The translations under genes were made by a program, and so were the position numbers. From Dyadobacter diqingensis (lineage in GTDB: Bacteria; Bacteroidota; Bacteroidia; Cytophagales; Spirosomataceae), in NCBI RefSeq assembly GCF_024220585.1, contig NZ_JAMXKF010000010.1, positions 124,359 through 188,358 of the forward strand: 64,000 nt of DNA. Reading direction: 5' to 3'. Shown here in pieces: positions 8,465 to 16,661 of this stretch (the stretch's first letter is position 1; each line of letters starts with the position of its first letter). The notes under the pieces are model-generated. The model did no database searches. It was given only the letters and a program-made list of their open reading frames with translations, and was not told the origin of the DNA.

Positions 8465-11400
8465 TCAGGCACCAAGCGCACTAATTCGGCCCATAATGGC
8501 GTATAGCACACCATTCGCATTGCTTTCACGGACAGCACCTTCGACGCCTCGGGTAGCACCAACATTTTCCAGTACTGCACCGCGCACATCAAGGATGCTC
8601 CCTTTCAAAGCTGCTACTTCCGTTGCCATTTTTTCGAGTGCATCCGCTGTACTGGTAGCGCTCTCCATAACGGATTTAATAACCAATTCCAGCGCTTTGA
8701 TAATGCTTTCGTCACCATCGGCGATCGTATCAATAATTTCCTGCAACAATTTCAGTTGCGCTTCGGCCTGTTTTTGAGAAGCCTGAAAAGCTGCCTGAGA
8801 TTCGGCGGTACTTGGGTTCGGTTCACTTCCATCGATACCACCAAAAGCACCCGTGTCAGCCGAAGGCATATCGGCGGAGTACGCGTCAGCTTCGGCCTGA
8901 GCGGCAGCTGCTTCGGCTTCGGCGGCTTTGGCAGCAGCTTCTGCTTTTTTCTTTTTGCTACCAAACAGGTACATGTCTTTTTGCCAGTAAGGACTTTCAA
9001 ACATACCGCCATCACGGAAGGCGGGTAATCCAGGTTGAGAGGCTATGGCTTTTTTACGCATGCCCGGACTCCGGGCGTTCCGGAACATTTCATGGATCAA
9101 AGGTAAATTTGCCTCGGTCTGGTCCGCACTAATAATGGCTTCACCACCTTCCATTTCGCCCACCTCACGACCACTGGCGCGGTCGATGAGCGCAATGCCT
9201 CCATCACTATATCTTGCCCCGTGCTTTCCACCTTGTATCACTGCACCTGGCATACCGCCCTGAGCGAAAGTGGGCTCTGGCTGGTTTTTGATCTTGGCAA
9301 TTTGTACACCGGTCACCACGGCTGCCGTTGCCGCCAAAATGATGTTGAGCGGGAAAAAGTTGGCAAGTGCTTTCAGTACAGCGAGGGCACCGGTGATCAA
9401 AGCGGTGGCGATATCGGCCTTTTTCTGGGCGCGAAATGCCTTTTGTTTTTCAGCCATTTCCGTTGCCCTGGCTTTCCGGTTCTCGGCCGCAATGGTCTCT
9501 TCCAGGTCTGCCTTGAAATCGGCCTTTTTCTCTGCTTCGTCGCTAGCCAGTGTAATTTGCTTTTCGCTGCTTTTCTGAGCATCGGTTAACAGCGTGGCCG
9601 AGCTTTCCATGGAGAAGTCTTTCAGCTCATCCAGCATCTGCATTTTAGTCTGCCCTTCTTCGTCCGCCAGCCGAATCTTCTCAGCGCTTTCTTTTCTGGC
9701 CATGTCAATTTTGGCCTCGATCGCGCGTTTCTCGTCTTCGGTTTTGGCAAGGTTGGCAAGACGTTGAAGATCCTGAATTTTGGCTTCTTCGGCAGCTTTC
9801 ATTTGCTGCAACTGCTCGGAATAGTATTTTTTCAGCGCATCGCGTTTCTGTTCTTCCGTTGTGGTTTCGGAGGTAAGTATACGCTGGAGTTCTGCCAGGC
9901 GGTTGGTTTCAGCATCTTTGAGGGCGGTGACGTAGTTTGAGCTACTGGTGATCATCGACTCAGTTACCGCCAGTTCCTGGTTAAGAATAGCTACCTTTTC
10001 ATCGCGCTCCCGGTTGGCTGTGTCAATGGCTTTCTGCGCTTTTTTCTGAGCCAGGTCATTCAAAAAGCCAACAGCTGCTTGTGCTGCCTGAGCGCCGGTT
10101 TCGTAATTGGCGGTATCAGCAGCCAGGCGCTCCTGCCAGGCTGCTTTATGTCCGGATACAATCTTGCCGGCACCCTCCAAAAATCCGGAAACGTCACCCT
10201 TTAAAAGAGAAGCGAACGCATCTGAATAAGCCTTAATGTTTGCCTGTTTCTTTTCTCTCAGATCATCATCGATCGCCTTTTTATCGGCAGCAGCTTGTTT
10301 ATCAGCTGTGATTGATTCCTGGTGATAGCGCCGTTCAACAGCCAGGATCGCGGCTGCAGCCTGGTCTTTGTCAGTATAGTCAGCAATGATCCGGGCTTTT
10401 TCGGCGGCTTCCTCCTGAGCCAGGTTTTCTTTTAGGTAGGAGAGCTGCTTGTCAAGGCGCTCCTTTGCTATTCTGGCAAGTTCGTTGGCATTGTTTTTAG
10501 CGGCAAGCTGTCTGAAATCGAGAATTTCCATCTCGGCCACACGCTGCTGCTCATTGATAAACTTGGCGTTTTCAGCCTTTTTGATGGCCAGCTCCTGGTC
10601 GGCTTTAAGGGTTTTAACCCGAAATTCTTCCTTTGATTTCTCAACCGCATCATCCGCATTCCGGTTGATGGCTACGCGCGCGGCCTCTTTGGTGGTTTCG
10701 TCGGCCAGCGAATCATTGATCTGTTTTAGCCTTTTACGGCGGACCTCGTTGATCTTTGCTTCCTCGGATTCAAACGTGTTTTTGGCGATCGTGGCATTGT
10801 TCTCACTTTCGAGCTGAGCGATCAGTTCAAGTGCTTTGGCGCGGTCCGCTTGAACCTGTTTGTCGTATTTTTCTTCGGCGGTACGGAAACTTTCAAGCTC
10901 CTTTTCCTTTAATTTTTCCCGTTTTGCAGCCTCTTTTTGCTGAGCCGCCGTAATTTCTTTTTGATGCGCTTCAGCCTGTTTTTTACCAGCGAAAGCTGCC
11001 TGGGTTTCCCCTTCCGGATTTTTCCAGATTTTGACGATTTCTTTTCCGGTCTTAATACCTTCATCGCCCAGGGCGGTGAGCGATTTTTTGCCATAGTCAG
11101 CGGCTTCGGTGATCGCTTGTTTTGCACCGGCAAGGTTTCCCTTTGCGGCTTCGAAAGCGGCTTCCGCGAGCTTGTAGATCACCATACCGGCATTATTGAC
11201 TGTCTGAACAATGCCGACGACGACCCCTTTGATCACGAGCGCTGCGGATCCGAACGCTTTGCCAAAAAGACTCAAAGCGGGTACACAGGCAATAATCAAA
11301 TCCAGGATAGCGACGAAAACAGGCCTCAGATAGGTGCCGATTTCAACCATCAGCATGTCAAAGCTGTCGGATAAGTTCGAAGCCTTGCCGCCTAAAGTCT

Positions 11401-12358
11401 CCATCATAGTGGCATTTTGACCGGCCACGCCTTCCATCTCGCCGAAAGCGATAATGGCAGCATTAATGGCTTCGGGGGTATTCGCAACGGTTTTTTGCAT
11501 CCCCTTGAAAGAGAATGTTGTCTGATCCCCGGATTTTTTTGCGCTGATACCGAACTCTTTCAAGCGCTCATTTTCTCCGGATATCGCGTCGAGCGCTGCC
11601 TCGGTCAGTTGGTCAAATGATTTCCCCTGGGAAGCGGCCAAATCGGCCAGGGCGGTCATTTCCTTTTGAGAGGGACGGAGGCCCCGGTTGACAAATTTCA
11701 CGTAGCCTTCGGTCAGCTCGTCGACACCGAAGGTGGTATTGGCGGCCATTTTCTGGATCGCTGCCATTGCAGCGGCAGCTTCCTTTTGGCTGCCCAGAGC
11801 AGTGGTTAAGACTTTGTCATACTTCTCAAATTTGGAAGTAGTATCAAAGATTTTCATGCCCAGATCATAGATGAACTGAACCACGGCCAAGGCTAAAAAT
11901 GCATTGAAGGCTCCTTTAACGGTGTTAACACCGGTAACCATTTTGGACCAGAGTCCTTTTTTGTTGGGATCGTCAAGCGCTCCGGACACATCCTTCATGC
12001 CCTTTCCAACCGCCACCATGCGATCTTCAACTTCTTTGAGTTGTTTGGATTTGGCAATGAAATCGGCAGTTCCGGGAGTCATTTTACTGATCTCCCTGGT
12101 TAGGTTCGAAACCTCAGTTTTTAGTTGTTTGTAGTTAAGGCCAGTGAGTCCTATTTCACTTCGAAGTCTTGCCTGCTCGTCAGCGTTTTTATGGATCTGT
12201 TTGTTAAGCTCTGCCCATTCAGCAGAGCCTTTGGGAACTTCCTTGATTGCTCTTTCCAGATTTCTGGATTCCTTTTCAAGTATTGCCAGTTCATTCCGGG
12301 CTTTATCACCGTCAATTTTTAGGGTGATACTTACGGTTTCATTTTGCTGTAAAGCCAT
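8465..12358 (-). CDS. Phage tail tape measure protein
   Basis: At 1297 aa this is the longest phage gene. The N-terminal 130 residues are helical coiled coil (ARNELAILEKESRNLERAI). The central part has the typical tape-measure segment with FDQLTEAALDAISGENERL and FGISAK (about 250-275), followed by hydrophobic stretches at about 340-390. A long Ala/Glu/Lys coiled coil runs to about 900. Another hydrophobic block (ATALITGALAVLKALANFF) lies near residue 1000, and a low-complexity Ala/Glu region near 1130. The protein sets tail length and is ejected with the DNA. Its length suggests a tail near 190-200 nm by the usual 1.5 angstrom per residue rule. A late-motif copy lies 79 bases upstream. Confidence 0.92.
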   Translation of the reverse strand: MALQQNETVSITLKIDGDKARNELAILEKESRNLERAIKEVPKGSAEWAELNKQIHKNADEQARLRSEIGLTGLNYKQLKTEVSNLTREISKMTPGTADFIAKSKQLKEVEDRMVAVGKGMKDVSGALDDPNKKGLWSKMVTGVNTVKGAFNAFLALAVVQFIYDLGMKIFDTTSKFEKYDKVLTTALGSQKEAAAAMAAIQKMAANTTFGVDELTEGYVKFVNRGLRPSQKEMTALADLAASQGKSFDQLTEAALDAISGENERLKEFGISAKKSGDQTTFSFKGMQKTVANTPEAINAAIIAFGEMEGVAGQNATMMETLGGKASNLSDSFDMLMVEIGTYLRPVFVAILDLIIACVPALSLFGKAFGSAALVIKGVVVGIVQTVNNAGMVIYKLAEAAFEAAKGNLAGAKQAITEAADYGKKSLTALGDEGIKTGKEIVKIWKNPEGETQAAFAGKKQAEAHQKEITAAQQKEAAKREKLKEKELESFRTAEEKYDKQVQADRAKALELIAQLESENNATIAKNTFESEEAKINEVRRKRLKQINDSLADETTKEAARVAINRNADDAVEKSKEEFRVKTLKADQELAIKKAENAKFINEQQRVAEMEILDFRQLAAKNNANELARIAKERLDKQLSYLKENLAQEEAAEKARIIADYTDKDQAAAAILAVERRYHQESITADKQAAADKKAIDDDLREKKQANIKAYSDAFASLLKGDVSGFLEGAGKIVSGHKAAWQERLAADTANYETGAQAAQAAVGFLNDLAQKKAQKAIDTANRERDEKVAILNQELAVTESMITSSSNYVTALKDAETNRLAELQRILTSETTTEEQKRDALKKYYSEQLQQMKAAEEAKIQDLQRLANLAKTEDEKRAIEAKIDMARKESAEKIRLADEEGQTKMQMLDELKDFSMESSATLLTDAQKSSEKQITLASDEAEKKADFKADLEETIAAENRKARATEMAEKQKAFRAQKKADIATALITGALAVLKALANFFPLNIILAATAAVVTGVQIAKIKNQPEPTFAQGGMPGAVIQGGKHGARYSDGGIALIDRASGREVGEMEGGEAIISADQTEANLPLIHEMFRNARSPGMRKKAIASQPGLPAFRDGGMFESPYWQKDMYLFGSKKKKAEAAAKAAEAEAAAAQAEADAYSADMPSADTGAFGGIDGSEPNPSTAESQAAFQASQKQAEAQLKLLQEIIDTIADGDESIIKALELVIKSVMESATSTADALEKMATEVAALKGSILDVRGAVLENVGATRGVEGAVRESNANGVLYAIMGRISALGA

Positions 12359-12436
12359 TTCTCCTCAATCTTTCTACACGTCCGGAGACATTCCCGGAGT
12401 TAACCAGGTGCAAGAAAATTGAAGGGTTTTAGGAGC

Positions 12437-12451
12437 AAAAGGACATGAAAA
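12437..12451 (-). promoter_or_regulatory. Late-motif copy C (TTTTCATGTCCTTTT, minus strand)
   Basis: The plus strand reads AAAAGGACATGAAAA, 79 bases upstream of the tape measure start. It restarts late transcription after the cargo island. It is one of six related sites. Confidence 0.5.
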
Positions 12452-12555
12452 TGGAGCTTTCAGCTCGTAGACAATATGTAACTTGTTGTATTGGCACTAT
12501 CGAAAGCAGAAAATTGTTTGCTTAAAGTGTCATATATAATTTAAATTATTTCAGT

Positions 12556-12846
12556 ATGAGTGATTTTCCTGAATTTGCTATTGAAGTTCGTGACGGTAAA
12601 GGATATCCGCATGATCTGTCGACCGAAGCTGTCGAGTATTTTGAAAAAAATAAGTTCAAAGGTGTTTTTGAGTTGGAGAACCCAAACTTATCGGACGGCA
12701 AGATTTTTAATAATGAGGAATGGCTTTTAGTTAAACAATACCGTAAAAAGGGTGAGAAAGAGTGGAAACATGATAGTAATTTCTCTTTTCAACCTCATTA
12801 CCCTGAATCTGGCGAGGAGTATCGAACTGTCTATAAGATCAAGTAA
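12556..12846 (+). CDS. Hypothetical cargo (moron-like) protein, 96 aa
   Basis: This gene is on the strand opposite to the surrounding late genes. It has an AT-rich upstream region and its own strong terminator 4 bases after the stop. The protein is acidic with many aromatic residues and no recognised motif. A self-contained gene inserted against the direction of a late operon is the classic layout of a phage moron expressed from the lysogen. Its function is unknown. Confidence 0.7.
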   Translation: MSDFPEFAIEVRDGKGYPHDLSTEAVEYFEKNKFKGVFELENPNLSDGKIFNNEEWLLVKQYRKKGEKEWKHDSNFSFQPHYPESGEEYRTVYKIK

Positions 12847-12849
12847 AGC

Positions 12850-12874
12850 AAAAAGCCCCAATAGGGGCTTTTTT
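12850..12874. terminator. Bidirectional hairpin terminator
   Basis: AAAAAGCCCC (12850-12859) pairs with GGGGCTTTTT (12864-12873) around a 4-base loop, with T runs in both directions. It serves the convergent 96-aa gene and the adenine methylase gene; the methylase stop overlaps its edge. Confidence 0.85.
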
Positions 12875-13664
12875 AATAATTCCAGGTCAAGCATTCAACC
12901 TTCTTTTTTGGTGTGGTCCTTTGCTTCACAGCAACGGTTTTTTCGTGGTCTTCGTTCTTCCAATGGTGCAGGATCCTGTACTCTTTTAACAATTCTTCCG
13001 GATAGCTGCTTAACAGAAACTTGCCTTTCATGTTGACGCATGCGTCCAAAAGCCTCTGAAAGTCTTCTTTGGTGTAGCCTGCATAATGTCCCTGATCTGA
13101 CGAAACGTAGGGAGGATCCAGATAAAAAAACGTTTCCGGAGAATCGTAAGTTTTAATCACCTTCAGCGCGTCATAGCTTTCAATGGTTACGCGCTTCATC
13201 CGCTCTTGATAAGCCTCTGTAAGATTCTTTTTCTTGTTGTACAAACTGGAAGCGCAGCTCCCTGATCGGTCGTACCCAAACGTTCCTCCCATTTTTGTTG
13301 CAAATGACATATTGGTTTGAACCCATACAGACCAAGCGCATGCAAGCGGATCGGTAATTTCATCGGCCTGAGACTTGTATACAGAACTGGATTGGTTGTA
13401 CTGATCTCTTGAATGAAATGTTTCATCGGCTTTACTGATCAGGTCGTCAAAATCGTACTTCAAAACTTTGTAAAAGGTGATAAGCCGATTGTTAATGTCG
13501 TTAACAATCTCTACACGGGCAGGTTTTTTACCCCAAAACACAGCGCCGTCGCCAAAGAAAGGTTCTACATAAGTGGTGTGTTCTGGGATTTTTGGAAGGA
13601 TTGCAGACAGCATATTTTGTTTTCCGCCGTAATAGCTGATCGGCGTTTTCATTTCTCTTTTCAT
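12873..13664 (-). CDS. DNA adenine methylase (D12 class N6-adenine methyltransferase)
   Basis: The enzyme transfers a methyl group from S-adenosylmethionine to N6 of adenine in DNA. The SAM-binding region is visible as SYYGGKQNM near the N-terminus, and EPFFGDGAVFW 20-odd residues later. The catalytic motif FYLDPPYV lies at about residue 185. I place the start at 13664 (MKREMKTP) because the alternative ATG at 13688 lies inside a copy of the late motif; 13652 is also possible. There is no restriction endonuclease nearby, so it is an orphan methylase, probably protecting progeny DNA from host restriction or altering gene control. The recognition sequence cannot be read from the gene, though GATC is common for this class. 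Confidence 0.9.
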   Translation of the reverse strand: MKREMKTPISYYGGKQNMLSAILPKIPEHTTYVEPFFGDGAVFWGKKPARVEIVNDINNRLITFYKVLKYDFDDLISKADETFHSRDQYNQSSSVYKSQADEITDPLACAWSVWVQTNMSFATKMGGTFGYDRSGSCASSLYNKKKNLTEAYQERMKRVTIESYDALKVIKTYDSPETFFYLDPPYVSSDQGHYAGYTKEDFQRLLDACVNMKGKFLLSSYPEELLKEYRILHHWKNEDHEKTVAVKQRTTPKKKVECLTWNY

Positions 13665-13680
13665 GGCTAATATTTGAGTA

Positions 13681-13725
13681 GGGGACAAAAATTAGACATG
13701 GCTCCAAGCCGTGAAAGGACAAAAA
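13681..13725 (-). promoter_or_regulatory. Late-motif copy D (two sites) upstream of the methylase
   Basis: The plus strand reads AAAGGACAAAAA at 13714-13725, and a weaker copy GGGGACAAAAATT at 13681-13693; the shared 11 bases GGACAAAAATT recur at a spacing of 34. The stronger site is 50 bases upstream of the chosen methylase start, the same distance as for the small terminase gene. If functional, it places the cargo methylase under late control. Confidence 0.4.
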
Positions 13726-13784
13726 TTTGTACCTTCCCCCGAATTATCACCGGAAGCGCCACCGGTTCAACAACCGGCATTCAC

Positions 13785-14009
13785 ATGATGGAAAATAAAA
13801 TCGAAGACGGTATCGTCCTCGCGCGGGAGCTTTTCGAGGCTCTTGACGCTCGAGGTAAAAAATGGAAGGCGCGTAACGTACCTGTGTACCTACGTGAGCA
13901 CCTATGGATTCCTTATTACACCACTGAAACAGCGGGTGTTAAAAGGTTATTTGTGATACGACCACCGGATCCACAAAACCCGAAAGTTCATTTTAAGGAA
14001 TATTCTTAA
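13785..14009 (+). CDS. Hypothetical cargo protein, 74 aa
   Basis: The frame opens further upstream, but that part overlaps the divergent methylase control region. ATG at 13785 or 13788 (MENKIEDGIVLARELF) gives a sensible N-terminus. The short basic protein has a central Lys/Arg cluster (ARGKKWKARNVP). The stop overlaps the next ATG as TAATG, so the two genes appear coupled. No family is recognised. Confidence 0.6.
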   Translation: MMENKIEDGIVLARELFEALDARGKKWKARNVPVYLREHLWIPYYTTETAGVKRLFVIRPPDPQNPKVHFKEYS

Positions 14010-14284
14010 TGAAGAAAAAATACAGGTTTGAGGCCGCTTCGGATAACGAGGCGGCCTTTATTTTTTGCGAATACAATCCATTTATGAAAGCGAAGATTAT
14101 AACCTTTCGCACGCATATGGAGATGGATAAATACAGCACCCCTAACTTAACTATACAGGTTAGGAGGCAATTGCCGATTGTTTTGGAGGTCCTGGAAGTT
14201 GACTCGCAAGATCAGAACCTCATTGATATCAATTTAAAGCGAATGGCTGAATGGTATTATTACACGTACATTAAAGTAGTTTAA
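14009..14284 (+). CDS. Hypothetical cargo protein, 91 aa (or 66 aa from a later start)
   Basis: The frame from 14009 (MKKKYRFEAASDNEAAF) is coupled to the upstream gene. A terminator-like hairpin lies inside its first 20 codons, and an alternative ATG at 14084 (MKAKIITFRTHMEMD) lies just after it. The C-terminal part is a plausible small folded domain. I cannot decide between a 91-aa protein with internal attenuation and a 66-aa protein starting after a real terminator. Confidence 0.55.
   Translation: MKKKYRFEAASDNEAAFIFCEYNPFMKAKIITFRTHMEMDKYSTPNLTIQVRRQLPIVLEVLEVDSQDQNLIDINLKRMAEWYYYTYIKVV
14031..14066 (+). terminator. Terminator-like hairpin inside the start of the 91-aa gene
   Basis: AGGCCGC (14031-14037) pairs with GCGGCCT (14051-14057) around a 13-base loop, followed by TTATTTTTTG. 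The form is that of an intrinsic terminator for the 74-aa gene. Confidence 0.5.
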
Positions 14285-14379
14285 CTAACAGTACTTTAAC
14301 AAAAAAGTGGCTTTGATTATTGAAGCACCTTTTATATTTTGTGGATTTAATGACAGATCACAATAGGTGTAAATCTTAA

Positions 14380-15189
14380 TTAAGGGTTAATTGATTCGAT
14401 TAGCTCTTTAATTGCGGTTGCTTTCCAGACCCTCCCCAAGTCCGAATCCTTATTTATTCGCCCACTATATATGCCCATAAACCTGTAAAATGGATCACTC
14501 ATTACTATTACTTGGTCGTCCGTAAGAGTATTCATCCCACCAGTTCTATATGCGATAACTGGTGATCCTGATTGTCCCTGCCTGGTTCGGCAGTCAATCA
14601 AAAAAATAGGGAGATCATCAAAATTTGAATCCGGTTCAGAGGCAATAAAGCCTGTGGCCCAAATTGCTAAATTTTTTTCTAATCGGATACCAAAAGGAAA
14701 TCCTATTACACTAATAACTTCTGCTGTACCAACTTTTAGATTTTCGTGTGAATACTTATCTATCTTTGGGTTGGGGGGATATGAGGTAGTCTTGGTCACG
14801 TCGTACGTTGACAGGGTTACTCCTACGGTTTCTGTTAATTTAAGAGCGACAAAATCTGCTTTGTCTTTCAAAATAGGGTGTTCGAACCATAATGGATTCT
14901 CCATTTCGTGGTCGTCATAAAGCATCTCAACTTTTTCTACTAACTCGATAATTTGATTATTTTCATCTAACCTATGATAATGAATAACGATCTTATTTGG
15001 GATTCCACAATGTTTTGATAAAGGCAAACCGGTATCTTGGTCTTTTCCAGTTACATTATGCCTGTTTGTAATTAGGAATGCGACACCAGCCTTGTTAGTG
15101 GCAATAAACGCCGTCGCAGACGACAAAAGAGTGTCGTTAAATCTCATTTCAATAAATAAAGATTTAATCGATTCGAGTTTAAACTTCAT
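14380..15189 (-). CDS. Trypsin-like serine peptidase, prophage cargo
   Basis: The protein has 269 aa from ATG 15189 (MKFKLESIKSLF); the longer frame overlaps the preceding tail gene. The chymotrypsin-fold triad is visible: His44 in LITNRHNV, Asp112 in KADFVALKL, and Ser208 in RQGQSGSPV. GFPFGI at about 163-168 is also typical of the trypsin-2/HtrA-like peptidase group. No signal peptide and no PDZ domain are present, so it is probably cytoplasmic. It is not the head protease, which is the S49 gene. Standalone trypsin-like peptidases occur as effectors in bacterial conflict systems, so a role in defence, host takeover or exclusion is possible, but that is inference. Confidence 0.85.
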   Translation of the reverse strand: MKFKLESIKSLFIEMRFNDTLLSSATAFIATNKAGVAFLITNRHNVTGKDQDTGLPLSKHCGIPNKIVIHYHRLDENNQIIELVEKVEMLYDDHEMENPLWFEHPILKDKADFVALKLTETVGVTLSTYDVTKTTSYPPNPKIDKYSHENLKVGTAEVISVIGFPFGIRLEKNLAIWATGFIASEPDSNFDDLPIFLIDCRTRQGQSGSPVIAYRTGGMNTLTDDQVIVMSDPFYRFMGIYSGRINKDSDLGRVWKATAIKELIESINP

Positions 15190-15232
15190 TGAGGGAAGGT
15201 TGATTAAATAAAGCCTAAATCTCGCATTTATC

Positions 15233-16660
15233 TTAAATCTTAACAAGCAGGCAGCTACATTCCTTGCTTAAGGGCAATTCTCCGGAGATATGTGCGATCA
15301 GATAATTAAGACCTTTGTAATGTATCATCCGGGAGAAATCCAGCAGTGCCAGATCAGTTTCAGTCAGTACAAAGGATTTTTTGAGGTAAAACATCCCTAG
15401 CCGCATGTCTTCAATCCGGTTCCAGCTCGTTTCTCCGATTCCTTTGTCGCCTTTGATGTAAAGGCTGATTCCATTCAATTCGGGCAGTGCTTTGGGAATT
15501 CCTCCTTGTAATCCATGCCAAAAAAGCAGCCGGGGCGCAGTTGTGACGCTCAGCTGATTGAATTGCTTGGTAACACCGGTCTGTTTTGCGATCGGAAGGC
15601 CGCTAACAGAATCGGTCAGAAATGTCGAAAGCCTCATGCTCACCTTCGCCAAGCCAATGGCTATGTTTCCAAGTACCGCCTCGCTGGGTGTGATGTAGTC
15701 GCCCATGATATCAGGTTTATCCTTCATCAGGGAGTCTGCCCCGTCAAGTTCCGTCGCCAGGTGAAGACGGCGGTTAAATTCCGGATATTTATCAACCCCG
15801 ATCGTGGCTTTGTCAGTCCAGTCGACTGCCGGCGGCATGTTTAGCTTATCTTCCCAGAAATCAATATTCAGATATTTCTCGGCGCTATCAAAGCTGAGTT
15901 CCAGGTTAGGGATTTTTCGAAGCTCCATCAAAAACATCGGGACCGTCCAAGCCGGGACGTGGCGGTTTATGGTCACTGTATTTTCGCCGTCGAGTGCTCG
16001 CCAATTGGTAAGGATCAGTTTGTTCCAGGTTGGATGGCTCAGGTAGTTTCCGCCGATCGTCACACCGGTAGCAGCTGCTATCCTGGTTAATAGATAATTA
16101 ATGAAAAGATGCGGTACACGGGGCGTTTCGGCCGTGTAACCACTTCCGTTCACATATTTGTTTACAAAGCCGTCGTAGGCGATTTCTGCGCCATTGGTGC
16201 CATAATAGTCGGCGTTCAGAATAGTCGGAAAGCATACAGCCGGCGCGCCGGCCGCATTAATAACCACTGGCAAAACGGCAGGAAGTGGAATTGTGCCCAG
16301 ATCAAGCTCGGTCAGCAGCGTGTTTTGATACTGGCCGAAGAACCGGTTTAGATCATCGCCTACTTCCAGCTGGTAGCCGGATAATGGATTTGCTGATTTG
16401 ACATAGGCCTTGCCCTGGTAGGTAAGTGCTCCGTTATATAAAAGTTCACAGTCATACGCATGCAGATCATTTCCTGCCTGCGGGATTTCTGCATACTCAA
16501 AGATCCGCTGGTTGTTGACTGAAAATGGCAGATTGGGAATGGTTGCCTGGCTGTCAGGAATGCTGTCGTAGCTCAGATGCGGGTTAACCAGGTTCAGAGA
16601 TATTTTGACATCTTCCGCCAGATCAACGCTTTCTCCATCAATTCGAACGTCGGTAAACAT
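15233..16660 (-). CDS. Tail or baseplate-hub-like protein, 475 aa
   Basis: The N-terminus (MFTDVRIDGESVDLAEDVKI) starts with beta strands like those of distal-tail and baseplate hub proteins. A segment with VRLFINYLLTRIAAATGV-like helix follows at about 180-200. It is 1 base from the 676-aa tail gene, which indicates a coupled pair. A virion tail role is inferred from position and size; no diagnostic motif is visible. The cargo island lies immediately after it. Confidence 0.65.
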   Translation of the reverse strand: MFTDVRIDGESVDLAEDVKISLNLVNPHLSYDSIPDSQATIPNLPFSVNNQRIFEYAEIPQAGNDLHAYDCELLYNGALTYQGKAYVKSANPLSGYQLEVGDDLNRFFGQYQNTLLTELDLGTIPLPAVLPVVINAAGAPAVCFPTILNADYYGTNGAEIAYDGFVNKYVNGSGYTAETPRVPHLFINYLLTRIAAATGVTIGGNYLSHPTWNKLILTNWRALDGENTVTINRHVPAWTVPMFLMELRKIPNLELSFDSAEKYLNIDFWEDKLNMPPAVDWTDKATIGVDKYPEFNRRLHLATELDGADSLMKDKPDIMGDYITPSEAVLGNIAIGLAKVSMRLSTFLTDSVSGLPIAKQTGVTKQFNQLSVTTAPRLLFWHGLQGGIPKALPELNGISLYIKGDKGIGETSWNRIEDMRLGMFYLKKSFVLTETDLALLDFSRMIHYKGLNYLIAHISGELPLSKECSCLLVKI

Positions 16661-16661
16661 A

